Source: an uncultured Prevotellaceae bacterium
GTDB lineage: Bacteria; Bacteroidota; Bacteroidia; Bacteroidales; Bacteroidaceae
Length of the DNA: 64,000 nt
Reading direction: 5' to 3'
Assembly (NCBI GenBank): GCA_947176535.1
Contig: CAMWQU010000001.1
Coordinates: 118,964 to 182,963 of the forward strand
Part shown: positions 16,913 to 24,452 of the stretch, in pieces
Layout of the letters: each line of letters begins with the position of its first letter
Position numbering within the stretch: the first letter of the stretch is position 1
Notes under the pieces: generated by a model
The model's database searches: none
What the model was told of the DNA's origin: nothing
What the model saw: the letters and a program-made list of their open reading frames with translations, nothing else
Made by a program: the position numbers and the translations under genes

Positions 16913-17500
16913 CTATGCTTTTTTCTTCTTTCTCTTATTCTCCTGCTTCGGCAGCGTCTGCACCGGTGCGAAATGAAACTCGGAGAGGTCGAGCGTCACC
17001 TTTCCGTCCGTGTAATGCGCAATATCCGAAGCCACCTTCTCCTCGTCCATCGCATCGCGGTTCCAGTTGAAAAGGCTCTGCTTCATCTGATTGGCCGTAA
17101 GTGCCAACAGTTCGTCACGTTCCTCTCCTTTCGGCATTTCCGCCAACTGGCGCAACGACTCCTCGACGAGATAGCCATACTGACGTTGCCGGATATTCTT
17201 CATGGGATAAGCCACGGGGCGCGGTTTCTGCCCCTCATCGTCTAACCGGGTAATCTCGAACGGATAATCAATGTCGAGCCGATAGCCCGAAATATAGGCT
17301 ATGTGGTCCCAGATGCGATGCTTGTAATCCGGCTGTTCGCGCAACTGAGGCTGCATGTTACTCATAATGCCCAATATCGCCTCGGCGCACCGCTGACGCT
17401 CCTCGCGGTCGTCAAGTGCGACAGCATATTCTATCATTTCCTGCACGCTACGGCCGTATTCCGGCATCTGCAGTTTCTCTTTCCGGGTATTGTATTCCAT
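16913..17500 (-). CDS. DUF4290 family protein
   Basis: A 195-residue protein of the Bacteroidota-specific DUF4290 family, recognised from the start MEYNTRKEKLQMPEYGR and segments IWDHIAYISGY and YGYLVEESLR. It is soluble, without signal peptide, and ends in a basic tail (KQENKRKKKKA) that may contact nucleic acid. Function is unknown. It is the gene just before murA (2 bases between), so a cell-wall or ribosome-related job is possible but not shown. Confidence 0.88.
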   Translation of the reverse strand: MEYNTRKEKLQMPEYGRSVQEMIEYAVALDDREERQRCAEAILGIMSNMQPQLREQPDYKHRIWDHIAYISGYRLDIDYPFEITRLDDEGQKPRPVAYPMKNIRQRQYGYLVEESLRQLAEMPKGEERDELLALTANQMKQSLFNWNRDAMDEEKVASDIAHYTDGKVTLDLSEFHFAPVQTLPKQENKRKKKKA

Positions 17501-17530
17501 CTTGTTATGATAATTAGGAAGATAAGGATG

Positions 17531-18229
17531 CTAAAGGGCCAGCAGATTCTTGGGTTTCGTGGCCACAAACTCTTTCAGATAGAAAGGTTCGCTGTACGCC
17601 ACATCCACAAAGTCCCCCTGCATCATTTTACGTTCGGCCAGCGGCAGCATATTCTTGGCCAACGGATGAATATCGGACAGAAAGCGAGCATTAGGATGCT
17701 GAATGACGGAGCGCAGTTTGTCCGAACCATCGCCAAAGAAATAGACCGGAGCACGGTCGAGGTATTCGCGATAGGTATCGGCCTCCACAACATCGGCCTG
17801 AATGCCCCGGACAGGCTTCAGCGCACGGTCATAGACGGCACTGTACACCTCCATGCGCCGGGCGTCAATCATAGGAATGAGCAACGCATCGTCCTCCACC
17901 TCCTCGTGGTAAAGCAGCACCGGCACGCAAAGTATCTCCAGCGTCGGCAAGGCTATCAACGGCACATTCCGGCCATAGCAGACTCCCTTGGCCATGGAGT
18001 AGCCGATGCGCAGTCCCGTGTAGCTGCCGGGGCCCTCGCTCACCGCCACTCCGTCCAACGGGATGGCGTGACTCTCGGCAAACGAAAGGGCCTCATCCAC
18101 AAACACTCCGCACTGCACGGCATGGGAGGGGCCGTCGTAGTCGGCATTGGCAAAAATGCAGGCTCCGTCCTGGCTCACCGCCACAGAACAGACCTTGGTA
18201 CTTGTCTCTATGTGTAATATGCAGGCCAT
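17531..18229 (-). CDS. tsaB: tRNA threonylcarbamoyladenosine biosynthesis protein TsaB
   Basis: A 232-residue protein starting MACILHIETSTKVCSVAV. GPGSYTGLRIGYSMAKG (about residues 65-81) is the TsaB hallmark. TsaB pairs with TsaD in making t6A at position 37 of ANN-decoding tRNAs; it lacks the metal-binding histidines of TsaD. I take ATG 18229 rather than an in-frame Met 16 codons upstream because the promoter (18247-18278) lies between them. Confidence 0.93.
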   Translation of the reverse strand: MACILHIETSTKVCSVAVSQDGACIFANADYDGPSHAVQCGVFVDEALSFAESHAIPLDGVAVSEGPGSYTGLRIGYSMAKGVCYGRNVPLIALPTLEILCVPVLLYHEEVEDDALLIPMIDARRMEVYSAVYDRALKPVRGIQADVVEADTYREYLDRAPVYFFGDGSDKLRSVIQHPNARFLSDIHPLAKNMLPLAERKMMQGDFVDVAYSEPFYLKEFVATKPKNLLAL

Positions 18230-18246
18230 AATCTGTCTTTTGGGTG

Positions 18247-18278
18247 CAAAGATAACGAAAAGCGGCCAAAGAAACAAA
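18247..18278 (-). promoter_or_regulatory. Promoter of tsaB
   Basis: On the minus strand TTTG (18275-18278), a 20-base spacer and TATCTTTG (18247-18254). The ATG lies 17 bases beyond the -7 box, so the leader is short. Confidence 0.6.
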
Positions 18279-18347
18279 TTAAATGCGAATTACGAAGGCC
18301 GCGACCGAATTTATTCGCTCTCTGCTGAAGATTCACAAAATATTGCG

Positions 18348-18355
18348 TATCTTTG
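18348..18355 (+). promoter_or_regulatory. Probable -7 box of the yicC-gmk unit
   Basis: TATCTTTG, 31 bases before the ATG at 18387; no clear TTTG at -33. Confidence 0.4.
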
Positions 18356-18386
18356 CAGCGGACACAACACCTATTTCGTAATTCAC

Positions 18387-19265
18387 ATGATACTATCGAT
18401 GACAGGATACGGCAAGGCCAGTATCGTATTTGCAGGAAAAAAGATTACGGTTGAAATCAAATCCCTCAACTCAAAGGCACTGGATCTCTCCACCCGTGTG
18501 GCACCCGCTTACCGGGAGAAGGAGATGGAAATCCGGCAGATGATTTCCCAGACGCTGGAACGCGGCAAGGTGGATTTCAACCTGTGGACAGAGAAAGACG
18601 AGACTGCGGTGGAGCTGCCGCTGAACGGCCCTCTGCTGGGTACCTACTACCGGCAACTGGTGCAGATATGCAAGGAACAGAACATCCCCGAACCGGAACA
18701 TCCCTGGCAGACCCTGATACGGCTGCCGGACGTGCTCATGAAGGAGGCCACGCCCTCCGCACTCTCGGAGGAAGAATGGGCCGTGGCGCGTCAGGCCGTG
18801 CAACAGTCCATCGACCGGTTGATGGACTTCCGCCGTCAGGAGGGAGTTGCCCTGCAACACAAGTTTGAGGAGAAACTCGACAATATCGCTCAGTTGCTCG
18901 CGGACATAGAACCCTACGAGAAAGGACGAACCGAGAAGATACGCCAGCGCATCGTGGAGAATCTGGAGAGCATCCGGGGCGTGGAGTACGACCGTAATCG
19001 CCTGGAGCAAGAGATGATTTACTACATCGAGAAACTGGACATCAACGAGGAGAAACAGCGGCTCACCAACCACCTTGCTTACTTCCGCGAGACGATGGAG
19101 AACGGACAGGGACAAGGTAAGAAACTGGGATTCATCGCTCAGGAGATGGGCCGGGAAATCAACACCACGGGCAGCAAGTCGAACGAAGCGGAAATGCAGA
19201 ACATCGTTGTCCGCATGAAGGACGAACTGGAGCAAATCAAGGAACAGGTTTTGAATGTCATGTAA
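18387..19265 (+). CDS. YicC family endoribonuclease
   Basis: A 292-residue protein beginning MILSMTGYGKA, the family signature (MIxSMTGFGxA). YicC_N covers about residues 2-155 and the C-terminal DUF1732 part ends with KKLGFIAQEMGREINTTGSK and IKEQVLNVM. E. coli YicC has been described as an RNA endonuclease acting on small RNA. The start is set by the family N-terminus and by the -7 box at 18348-18355. gmk follows after 15 bases, a pairing common across bacteria. Confidence 0.93.
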   Translation: MILSMTGYGKASIVFAGKKITVEIKSLNSKALDLSTRVAPAYREKEMEIRQMISQTLERGKVDFNLWTEKDETAVELPLNGPLLGTYYRQLVQICKEQNIPEPEHPWQTLIRLPDVLMKEATPSALSEEEWAVARQAVQQSIDRLMDFRRQEGVALQHKFEEKLDNIAQLLADIEPYEKGRTEKIRQRIVENLESIRGVEYDRNRLEQEMIYYIEKLDINEEKQRLTNHLAYFRETMENGQGQGKKLGFIAQEMGREINTTGSKSNEAEMQNIVVRMKDELEQIKEQVLNVM

Positions 19266-19280
19266 AACAAAGGAAAAGAC

Positions 19281-19904
19281 ATGAAACAAGAAGGAACAAA
19301 CCGGGCGGGACAGACCGTCTCTACGGGAACGGGAAAAGGAAGGCTACTGATATTCAGTGCCCCATCGGGAAGCGGAAAGAGCACCATCGTGCAGTACCTC
19401 ATGCGGGAACATCCGGAGTTCAACCTGAAGTTCAGCATCTCTGCCACCAGCCGCCCCCCACGGGGCACGGAGCAGAACGGCGTGGAATACTTCTTCCTCT
19501 CCCCCGACGAGTTCAGGCAGAAGATAGAGGCCGGCGAATTTCTGGAATACGAGGAGGTCTATCAAGACCGTTTCTACGGCACACTGAAGTGTCAGGTGGA
19601 GCAGCAGTTGGACGCGGGCCAGAACGTAGTCTTCGACGTGGACGTGAAAGGCGGGTGCAACATCAAGCAGTATTACGGCGAACGGGCCATGAGCATCTTC
19701 ATTCAGCCTCCTTCGGTGGACGAACTGCGCTGTCGTCTCGTACATCGTGCCACCGACGATGCCCAACAAATCGAATGCCGGTTGGCAAAGGCTGAGCAGG
19801 AGTTGTCGTATGCTCCGTGTTTCGACAAAATACTTGTAAACGACGACCTCGAAGTGGCCAAAGCCGAAGCCGTCTCCCTGCTTCAGGAGTTCCTCGGCAG
19901 ATAG
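19281..19904 (+). CDS. gmk: Guanylate kinase
   Basis: A 207-residue enzyme phosphorylating GMP to GDP with ATP. The P-loop SAPSGSGKST is at about residues 26-35. ISATSRPPRGTEQNGVEYFF is the GMP-binding region and GEFLEYEEVYQDRFYG the following signature. A short hydrophilic N-terminal extension of about 20 residues precedes the core; a start at a later codon is not available, so it is probably genuine. Confidence 0.95.
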   Translation: MKQEGTNRAGQTVSTGTGKGRLLIFSAPSGSGKSTIVQYLMREHPEFNLKFSISATSRPPRGTEQNGVEYFFLSPDEFRQKIEAGEFLEYEEVYQDRFYGTLKCQVEQQLDAGQNVVFDVDVKGGCNIKQYYGERAMSIFIQPPSVDELRCRLVHRATDDAQQIECRLAKAEQELSYAPCFDKILVNDDLEVAKAEAVSLLQEFLGR

Positions 19905-19945
19905 GACATACACTTTCTCATTGCCTTATTTAAGAACGCAAGAAT

Positions 19946-21145
19946 ATGGAAAACAAGACAGAAGAGACAAAAGATTCCACACGGGAAGAGGAACAAGCTG
20001 GTTATTGCGGGTGTACCCTTATCGCCCTCTTCTTTTTGTTTCCAAGCATTTCCGGGAGCATGGATATGGCAGACGCCTTTATCACCTTTTTCATTCTGTT
20101 TGCCGTGGGGATTGCTTTTTGCTATGTTAAGAAACCTTTCCTGAAAGGTCTGATTCTCCTCCTTTCGGCGGCTGCCGCTCTATACTTCTGGGGCGAAGCA
20201 TGGGCACTCCCTCTTCTCTTTCTGACAACTGCGATGAGCCCGATTATTGCTTTATCGTCAAATAATGTTCTTGGATTCTCTACTTTCGGCCTCATGATGG
20301 GGATTGCGCTGTGGTTCGTAGACGAAGCACTTTGGACAATCCCTTTTTTCATCTTACCCGCAGCATTGTTTGCGCTTATCTCATCACGCACCGCATTCTG
20401 GAATTTACTATCTCTCTGCCTGACCCTTGCGGTGAGTGCCATTCTATGGCACATGCACGATACCCGCAGAGCTATCCTCTTTTTCTGTTGGGCCGGCATG
20501 GAGTTTCTTTTCTTCACGCCGTTGATGAAATGGGCCGGCAAAATATACTATTTTCCCGGTTTCCTGTCCTTTGCAGCGGCAGGCTATCTGTGGGCGACAG
20601 ATGAAATAGGCCGGGCTTCCGTCCTTTTCGTTTGGGCCGGTCTGCTGGCCCTGATGGGCAGAACCTACCAAAACCGGAAAAAGCTACGCGAAGAAGAGCA
20701 AAAGCAGGCTCAACCGCCAAGGAGTGTACAAGCCACGTCCCCAGAAGAGCTTCCCTCCACATTTATATTCATGCTGGCTATCTGCCTTTTAATGGGATGG
20801 AGTCTGTATTTTATCTCCCCCTTGTCCTTTTCCGCTATACTTTTCTTTTTGTTCGTTTGCCTTCTGGCAGCATTCTTCTCATCAGAAAGCATATACCTTA
20901 ATATATTGCTTCTTGTCATAGCCACTGCGACAAGTGGAATCTGTCACTACACGCATGATAGTACCAGAGCCGGATTTCTTTTCGTTTGGGCCCTCATAGA
21001 GTTGGGGTGTATCAAGCCGGCCATTAACCACTACAAAAAACAAAAAAGAATCAAAGAAAGGAATAAGGCTATCGCAGAGCTTATCGCCATGTTGCAGGTT
21101 CATGCGGAGAACAGGCAGTCGGAAGCGCACGGGAAAGCCGAATAG
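19946..21145 (+). CDS. Polytopic membrane protein built from a repeated helical unit, function unknown
   Basis: A 399-residue protein with at least ten hydrophobic segments and charged termini; I do not recognise the family. A motif recurs: a polar turn, often with Asp or Glu and Arg, between hydrophobic stretches. Examples start near residues 79 (LYFWGEAWALPLLF), 121 (ALWFVDEALWTIPFF), 166 (ILWHMHDTRRAILFF), 214 (YLWATDEIGRASVLF), 286 (SLYFISPLSFSAILF) and 332 (ICHYTHDSTRAGFLF), about 42-48 residues apart except across a hydrophilic linker at 240-270. The gene sits between gmk and nadD and looks poorer in GC than its neighbours, suggesting an insertion into a housekeeping pair. Confidence 0.8.
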   Translation: MENKTEETKDSTREEEQAGYCGCTLIALFFLFPSISGSMDMADAFITFFILFAVGIAFCYVKKPFLKGLILLLSAAAALYFWGEAWALPLLFLTTAMSPIIALSSNNVLGFSTFGLMMGIALWFVDEALWTIPFFILPAALFALISSRTAFWNLLSLCLTLAVSAILWHMHDTRRAILFFCWAGMEFLFFTPLMKWAGKIYYFPGFLSFAAAGYLWATDEIGRASVLFVWAGLLALMGRTYQNRKKLREEEQKQAQPPRSVQATSPEELPSTFIFMLAICLLMGWSLYFISPLSFSAILFFLFVCLLAAFFSSESIYLNILLLVIATATSGICHYTHDSTRAGFLFVWALIELGCIKPAINHYKKQKRIKERNKAIAELIAMLQVHAENRQSEAHGKAE

Positions 21146-21228
21146 GCAGATGTGAAAACGAGTGCGGAAAAGTCGGTAAACCGGACAGAGAAAGAAAATT
21201 TCATTCAGACAAGGACATAAAAAGAGAG

Positions 21229-21873
21229 ATGGAACAACCCAAGAACGCGAAGAACCCGCCCGCTCACGGACACCCCCGGAAGGAGCAAAGCGGAAGACCG
21301 AGAATCGGCCTCTTCGGCGGTTCGTTCAACCCCATCCACATCGGCCACACACGTCTGGGGCAAGCCATCGCGCGGCAGGGCCTCGCGGACGAGGTGTGGT
21401 TCCTCGTTTCTCCGCAGAATCCGCTGAAACTAAACAGCTCCGACCTGCTTGACGACGAGGCAAGGCTCCGTCTGGCCCGTCTGGCCGTCACGGGAAAGCC
21501 GCATCTCCGGGTTTCCGACTTCGAAATGACGCTCCCCCGCCCTTCCTACATGGTACGCACACTGGAGGCCCTGCGCAGGGAGGAACCGGACAAGGAGTTT
21601 CTGCTCATCATAGGTGCCGACAACTGGCTATGCTTCCCGCAATGGAAAGAGAGCGAGGAAATCCGCCGCCACCATCGCATTCTCATCTATCCCCGACCGG
21701 GCTACCCCATCGACGAAACTACGCTTCCGCCGGGCGTGCGGATGGTCAGCACGCCCCTGCTCGACATCAGTTCCACGGAAATACGCCGGGCCATCCGGAA
21801 CGGACACTACCGCGGACGCGGCCTCTCCCCCGACGTATGGAAAGAAATCAAACTAAAAGGATATTACCGATGA
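21229..21873 (+). CDS. nadD: Nicotinate-nucleotide adenylyltransferase
   Basis: A 214-residue enzyme adenylating nicotinate mononucleotide in NAD synthesis. The nucleotidyltransferase motif GLFGGSFNPIHIGH (about residues 27-40), SPQNPLK, IIGADNW and the late motif ISSTEIRRAIRNG are all present. About 24 hydrophilic residues precede the core, which is longer than usual; no in-frame Met is available nearer to the core. Confidence 0.94.
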   Translation: MEQPKNAKNPPAHGHPRKEQSGRPRIGLFGGSFNPIHIGHTRLGQAIARQGLADEVWFLVSPQNPLKLNSSDLLDDEARLRLARLAVTGKPHLRVSDFEMTLPRPSYMVRTLEALRREEPDKEFLLIIGADNWLCFPQWKESEEIRRHHRILIYPRPGYPIDETTLPPGVRMVSTPLLDISSTEIRRAIRNGHYRGRGLSPDVWKEIKLKGYYR

Positions 21874-22538
21874 AACACATCACATTCGCAACCGCTATTC
21901 TCTACGCTTTGCTTTTCGCGTCTCAGGCTTCCGCCCAGCGCACCCCCATCGAAAAGTACGAAGTGACGCCCGCCGCATTCGAGCAGGTGTTCCTCGACCA
22001 CGTACAGGACTTTCCCTGTCGCACCATCGACCTCACCGACAGCCAATACTGGGGGCAGGTGGACAAGGAGGGCAAACTCTACGGCTACGGAATGTTCATC
22101 AACGGCGACGGTTCGCAAATCATCGGGAAGTTCCGCGACGAGAAGATGATACAGGGCATCACGATTACCCAGAACTCCGCGCTCGTGGGGACTCCCTCGT
22201 TCTACGCCTCCTACAGCCTCACAACCGGACGGTTGGAGTTCATCTTCAAATCTTACGAACGCGTCCTCATGGATACGAAACTGCAACTCGACTACGGTTT
22301 CGTCATCATGAAATACGCCAATGGCGACCAATACGTGGGCGAGGTGTACCAACGCAAGCGACACGGCTTCGGCCTCTACTATTACGCCAATGGCGACTGC
22401 TGGTTCGGCCAGTACAATAACGACATCCGTTCCGGCTTCGGTGCCCTGTTCCGCGCAGGCGAGAACATCGAAATCGGACAGTGGGAGGGCGAAGACGAAA
22501 GACGCGTCATCCTGATTCAGGAAAAAGCGGAAGAATAA
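21870..22538 (+). CDS. Secreted MORN-repeat protein
   Basis: A 222-residue protein with an N-terminal signal peptide ending near SQASAQ (residues 18-23). MORN-like repeats are seen at about 60-80 (YWGQVDKEGKLYGYGMFINGD) and 150-205 (YANGDQYVGEVYQRKRHGFG, YYYANGDCWFGQYNN and SGFGALF). MORN repeats are beta-hairpin modules that bind lipid or protein partners; function here is unknown. Its ATG overlaps the nadD stop in an ATGA, so it is translationally coupled to nadD. Confidence 0.85.
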   Translation: MKHITFATAILYALLFASQASAQRTPIEKYEVTPAAFEQVFLDHVQDFPCRTIDLTDSQYWGQVDKEGKLYGYGMFINGDGSQIIGKFRDEKMIQGITITQNSALVGTPSFYASYSLTTGRLEFIFKSYERVLMDTKLQLDYGFVIMKYANGDQYVGEVYQRKRHGFGLYYYANGDCWFGQYNNDIRSGFGALFRAGENIEIGQWEGEDERRVILIQEKAEE

Positions 22539-22560
22539 GACAATACTTACCGAGGACTAT

Positions 22561-22628
22561 ATTATTCAAAGGTGAGCGGTTAATTATTCGCTCACCTTTG
22601 AATAATTAACCGCTCACCTCCGAATAAA
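22561..22628. repeat. Family A palindromic-unit array, copy 2
   Basis: Same 68-base layout as 2474-2541, but the 8-base module is AGGTGAGC (22570-22577) with its complement GCTCACCT at 22590-22597 and 22612-22619. The frame sequences GGTTAATTATTC (22578-22589) and its complement (22600-22611) are unchanged. Both copies are also preceded by GAGGACT. It lies between the MORN gene and the terminator of the convergent ispF. Confidence 0.9.
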
Positions 22629-22641
22629 CTCGCCATCGGGC

Positions 22642-22687
22642 AAAAAAAAACGGGTCGGGCACTCCAAGCGGAGTGCCCGACCCGTTT
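22642..22687 (-). terminator. Intrinsic terminator after ispF
   Basis: CGGGTCGGGCACTCC and GGAGTGCCCGACCCG form a perfect 15-bp stem with loop AAGC, followed on the minus strand by a run of nine T. Confidence 0.9.
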
Positions 22688-22690
22688 CTG

Positions 22691-23170
22691 TCAGTCTTTC
22701 TCTATGAGAGCCACGGCATAGGCTGATATGCCTTCCTCGCGCCCCGTGAAACCCAGCATTTCGGTCGTAGTGGCCTTGATGCTGACGTCGTCTTCCTCGA
22801 TGTCCATTATCTCGGCCAGACATTGCTGCATGTGCGGTATGTGGGGATTGAGTTTAGGACGCTGGGCGCAGACAGTGGCATCAACATTTCCTACCCGGTA
22901 ACCCTTCTCTCCTATCAGGGCCACCACGCTGCGGAGCAGTTCCTTGCTGTCGGCATTCTTGAACTTCGCATCGGTGTCGGGGAAGTGGAAACCGATGTCC
23001 CGCAGATGGGCCGCTCCCAGCAGGGCATCGCAGATGGCGTGGATGAGCACGTCGGCATCGCTATGCCCCAGAAGGCCATAGGTGTGTGCAATCTTTATTC
23101 CGCCAAGCCACAAATCGCGGCTCGACACCAACTGATGGACGTCATATCCCATGCCTACACGTATCTTCAT
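22691..23170 (-). CDS. ispF: 2-C-methyl-D-erythritol 2,4-cyclodiphosphate synthase
   Basis: A 159-residue enzyme of the MEP isoprenoid pathway. The metal-binding GYDVHQL (D9, H11) and GLLGHSDADVLIHAICDALLGAA are diagnostic, as is the C-terminal IKATTTEMLGFTGREEGI. It is the last gene of the run from the FAH-family gene through porU and porV, 19 bases after porV, and is closed by a strong terminator. Confidence 0.96.
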   Translation of the reverse strand: MKIRVGMGYDVHQLVSSRDLWLGGIKIAHTYGLLGHSDADVLIHAICDALLGAAHLRDIGFHFPDTDAKFKNADSKELLRSVVALIGEKGYRVGNVDATVCAQRPKLNPHIPHMQQCLAEIMDIEEDDVSIKATTTEMLGFTGREEGISAYAVALIEKD

Positions 23171-23189
23171 GGATGCTTACATTATAGAA

Positions 23190-24401
23190 TCAGCGACGGC
23201 GACGGTTACCAAAGAGGTCTTTCATACCGTCGAGGTCGAACGAAAGTGTGAAACGCATGGTCTGATCCAAGGGATTCGACTGGGCGATGGAGAAAACATA
23301 GGCCGCGTCGATGGCAAAAACACTCATTTTGAAACCGGCACCTGCCGTAACGTATTTCCGGTTTCCCTTGTTCGCGTGCTCATGATGATAGCCGCCGCGA
23401 ATCATGAAGCGGTCGTTATAGTTGTACTCCAGACCCGCGCTCCACTGTATCTCCTGCATCTCTTCCTTGAAGCCGTTCGGGGCATCATGGAAACTCTTGA
23501 ATATGCCGGAAATGGGTGACACATCGTAGTACTCGCGCTGCACCCGGTCCAGATAGTCGTTGTCCTGCTCGCCGTCCCGCTGTTTGGGATAAGTGGGCAC
23601 AAGCAGTTTGTTGGCATCGGCCGCGATAGACAGACGGTTGTACTGATTGAAGGGGATGGTCATATTGGCACCGAGACGGAGATTCGTAGGTATAAACTCA
23701 GAATTGTCGCTGCCGCCATAGGAGATTTTAGAACCGATGTTGTTGATGTTCAGTCCCCACGCAAACGAGCACTCACGGCCACCCATCATGAAATAACCGT
23801 TGCGGTACATGGCGATGTCGGCGGCGAAAGCCTTTCCGGCCTTGGTCTCGGCGGTATAGTCGTATGTGATATCGGAGTAAATGAAACGCATGGCTACGGC
23901 CATGGAGAACCGCTCGCTCAGCATACGGCTGTAAGCCACGTCCACGGCCATTTCATAGGGATTGATGGTCATGGCATCATCAGTATCATCGAGGAAGACC
24001 TCACCCAATGAGAAGAAACGCAGCGAGGCACTCAGCGAACTGTAATCGCCGATGCGATAGAAACCGGCCAAATTGGCCAGATTGATGTCGTTCACCAACT
24101 TACGCAACCACGGTGTGTACGACGCACTGACGCCGGCACGGGCGATATTGAAAGGGTATTTTGCAGGATTCCAATACTGAGAATTGGCATCGGCCTCCGT
24201 AGCCGCACCGATGTCGCCCAACGCTCCGGAACGTGCGTCAGGGGCAATGGCCAGTGAAGTGACACTGTAGTTCACCGGATTGAACATGTTTTTCTTGTCC
24301 TCTGCGTGGACTTCGCTCACAGAGAAACCGAAATTGAAAAACGGGCATTCGGCCACACCGACAAGCATAGCCAGCAGTAAGTATATTTTCTTCGCGTTCA
24401 T
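23190..24401 (-). CDS. porV: Type IX secretion system outer membrane protein PorV
   Basis: A 403-residue protein with a signal peptide (about residues 1-25). It matches the PorV/LptO family: NPVNYSVTSLAIAPDARSGALGDIGAAT near the start of the mature protein, then SQYWNPAKYPF, and a C-terminal beta-strand ending in F-L-D-rich sequence. PorV is a FadL-like 14-strand barrel that collects T9SS cargo from the translocon and hands it to the sortase PorU, encoded immediately upstream. Their adjacency supports both calls. Confidence 0.92.
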   Translation of the reverse strand: MNAKKIYLLLAMLVGVAECPFFNFGFSVSEVHAEDKKNMFNPVNYSVTSLAIAPDARSGALGDIGAATEADANSQYWNPAKYPFNIARAGVSASYTPWLRKLVNDINLANLAGFYRIGDYSSLSASLRFFSLGEVFLDDTDDAMTINPYEMAVDVAYSRMLSERFSMAVAMRFIYSDITYDYTAETKAGKAFAADIAMYRNGYFMMGGRECSFAWGLNINNIGSKISYGGSDNSEFIPTNLRLGANMTIPFNQYNRLSIAADANKLLVPTYPKQRDGEQDNDYLDRVQREYYDVSPISGIFKSFHDAPNGFKEEMQEIQWSAGLEYNYNDRFMIRGGYHHEHANKGNRKYVTAGAGFKMSVFAIDAAYVFSIAQSNPLDQTMRFTLSFDLDGMKDLFGNRRRR

Positions 24402-24452
24402 TATGTATCAATCAGAAATAATTACCACAATTAAATAAACGCCGGCACCCTG

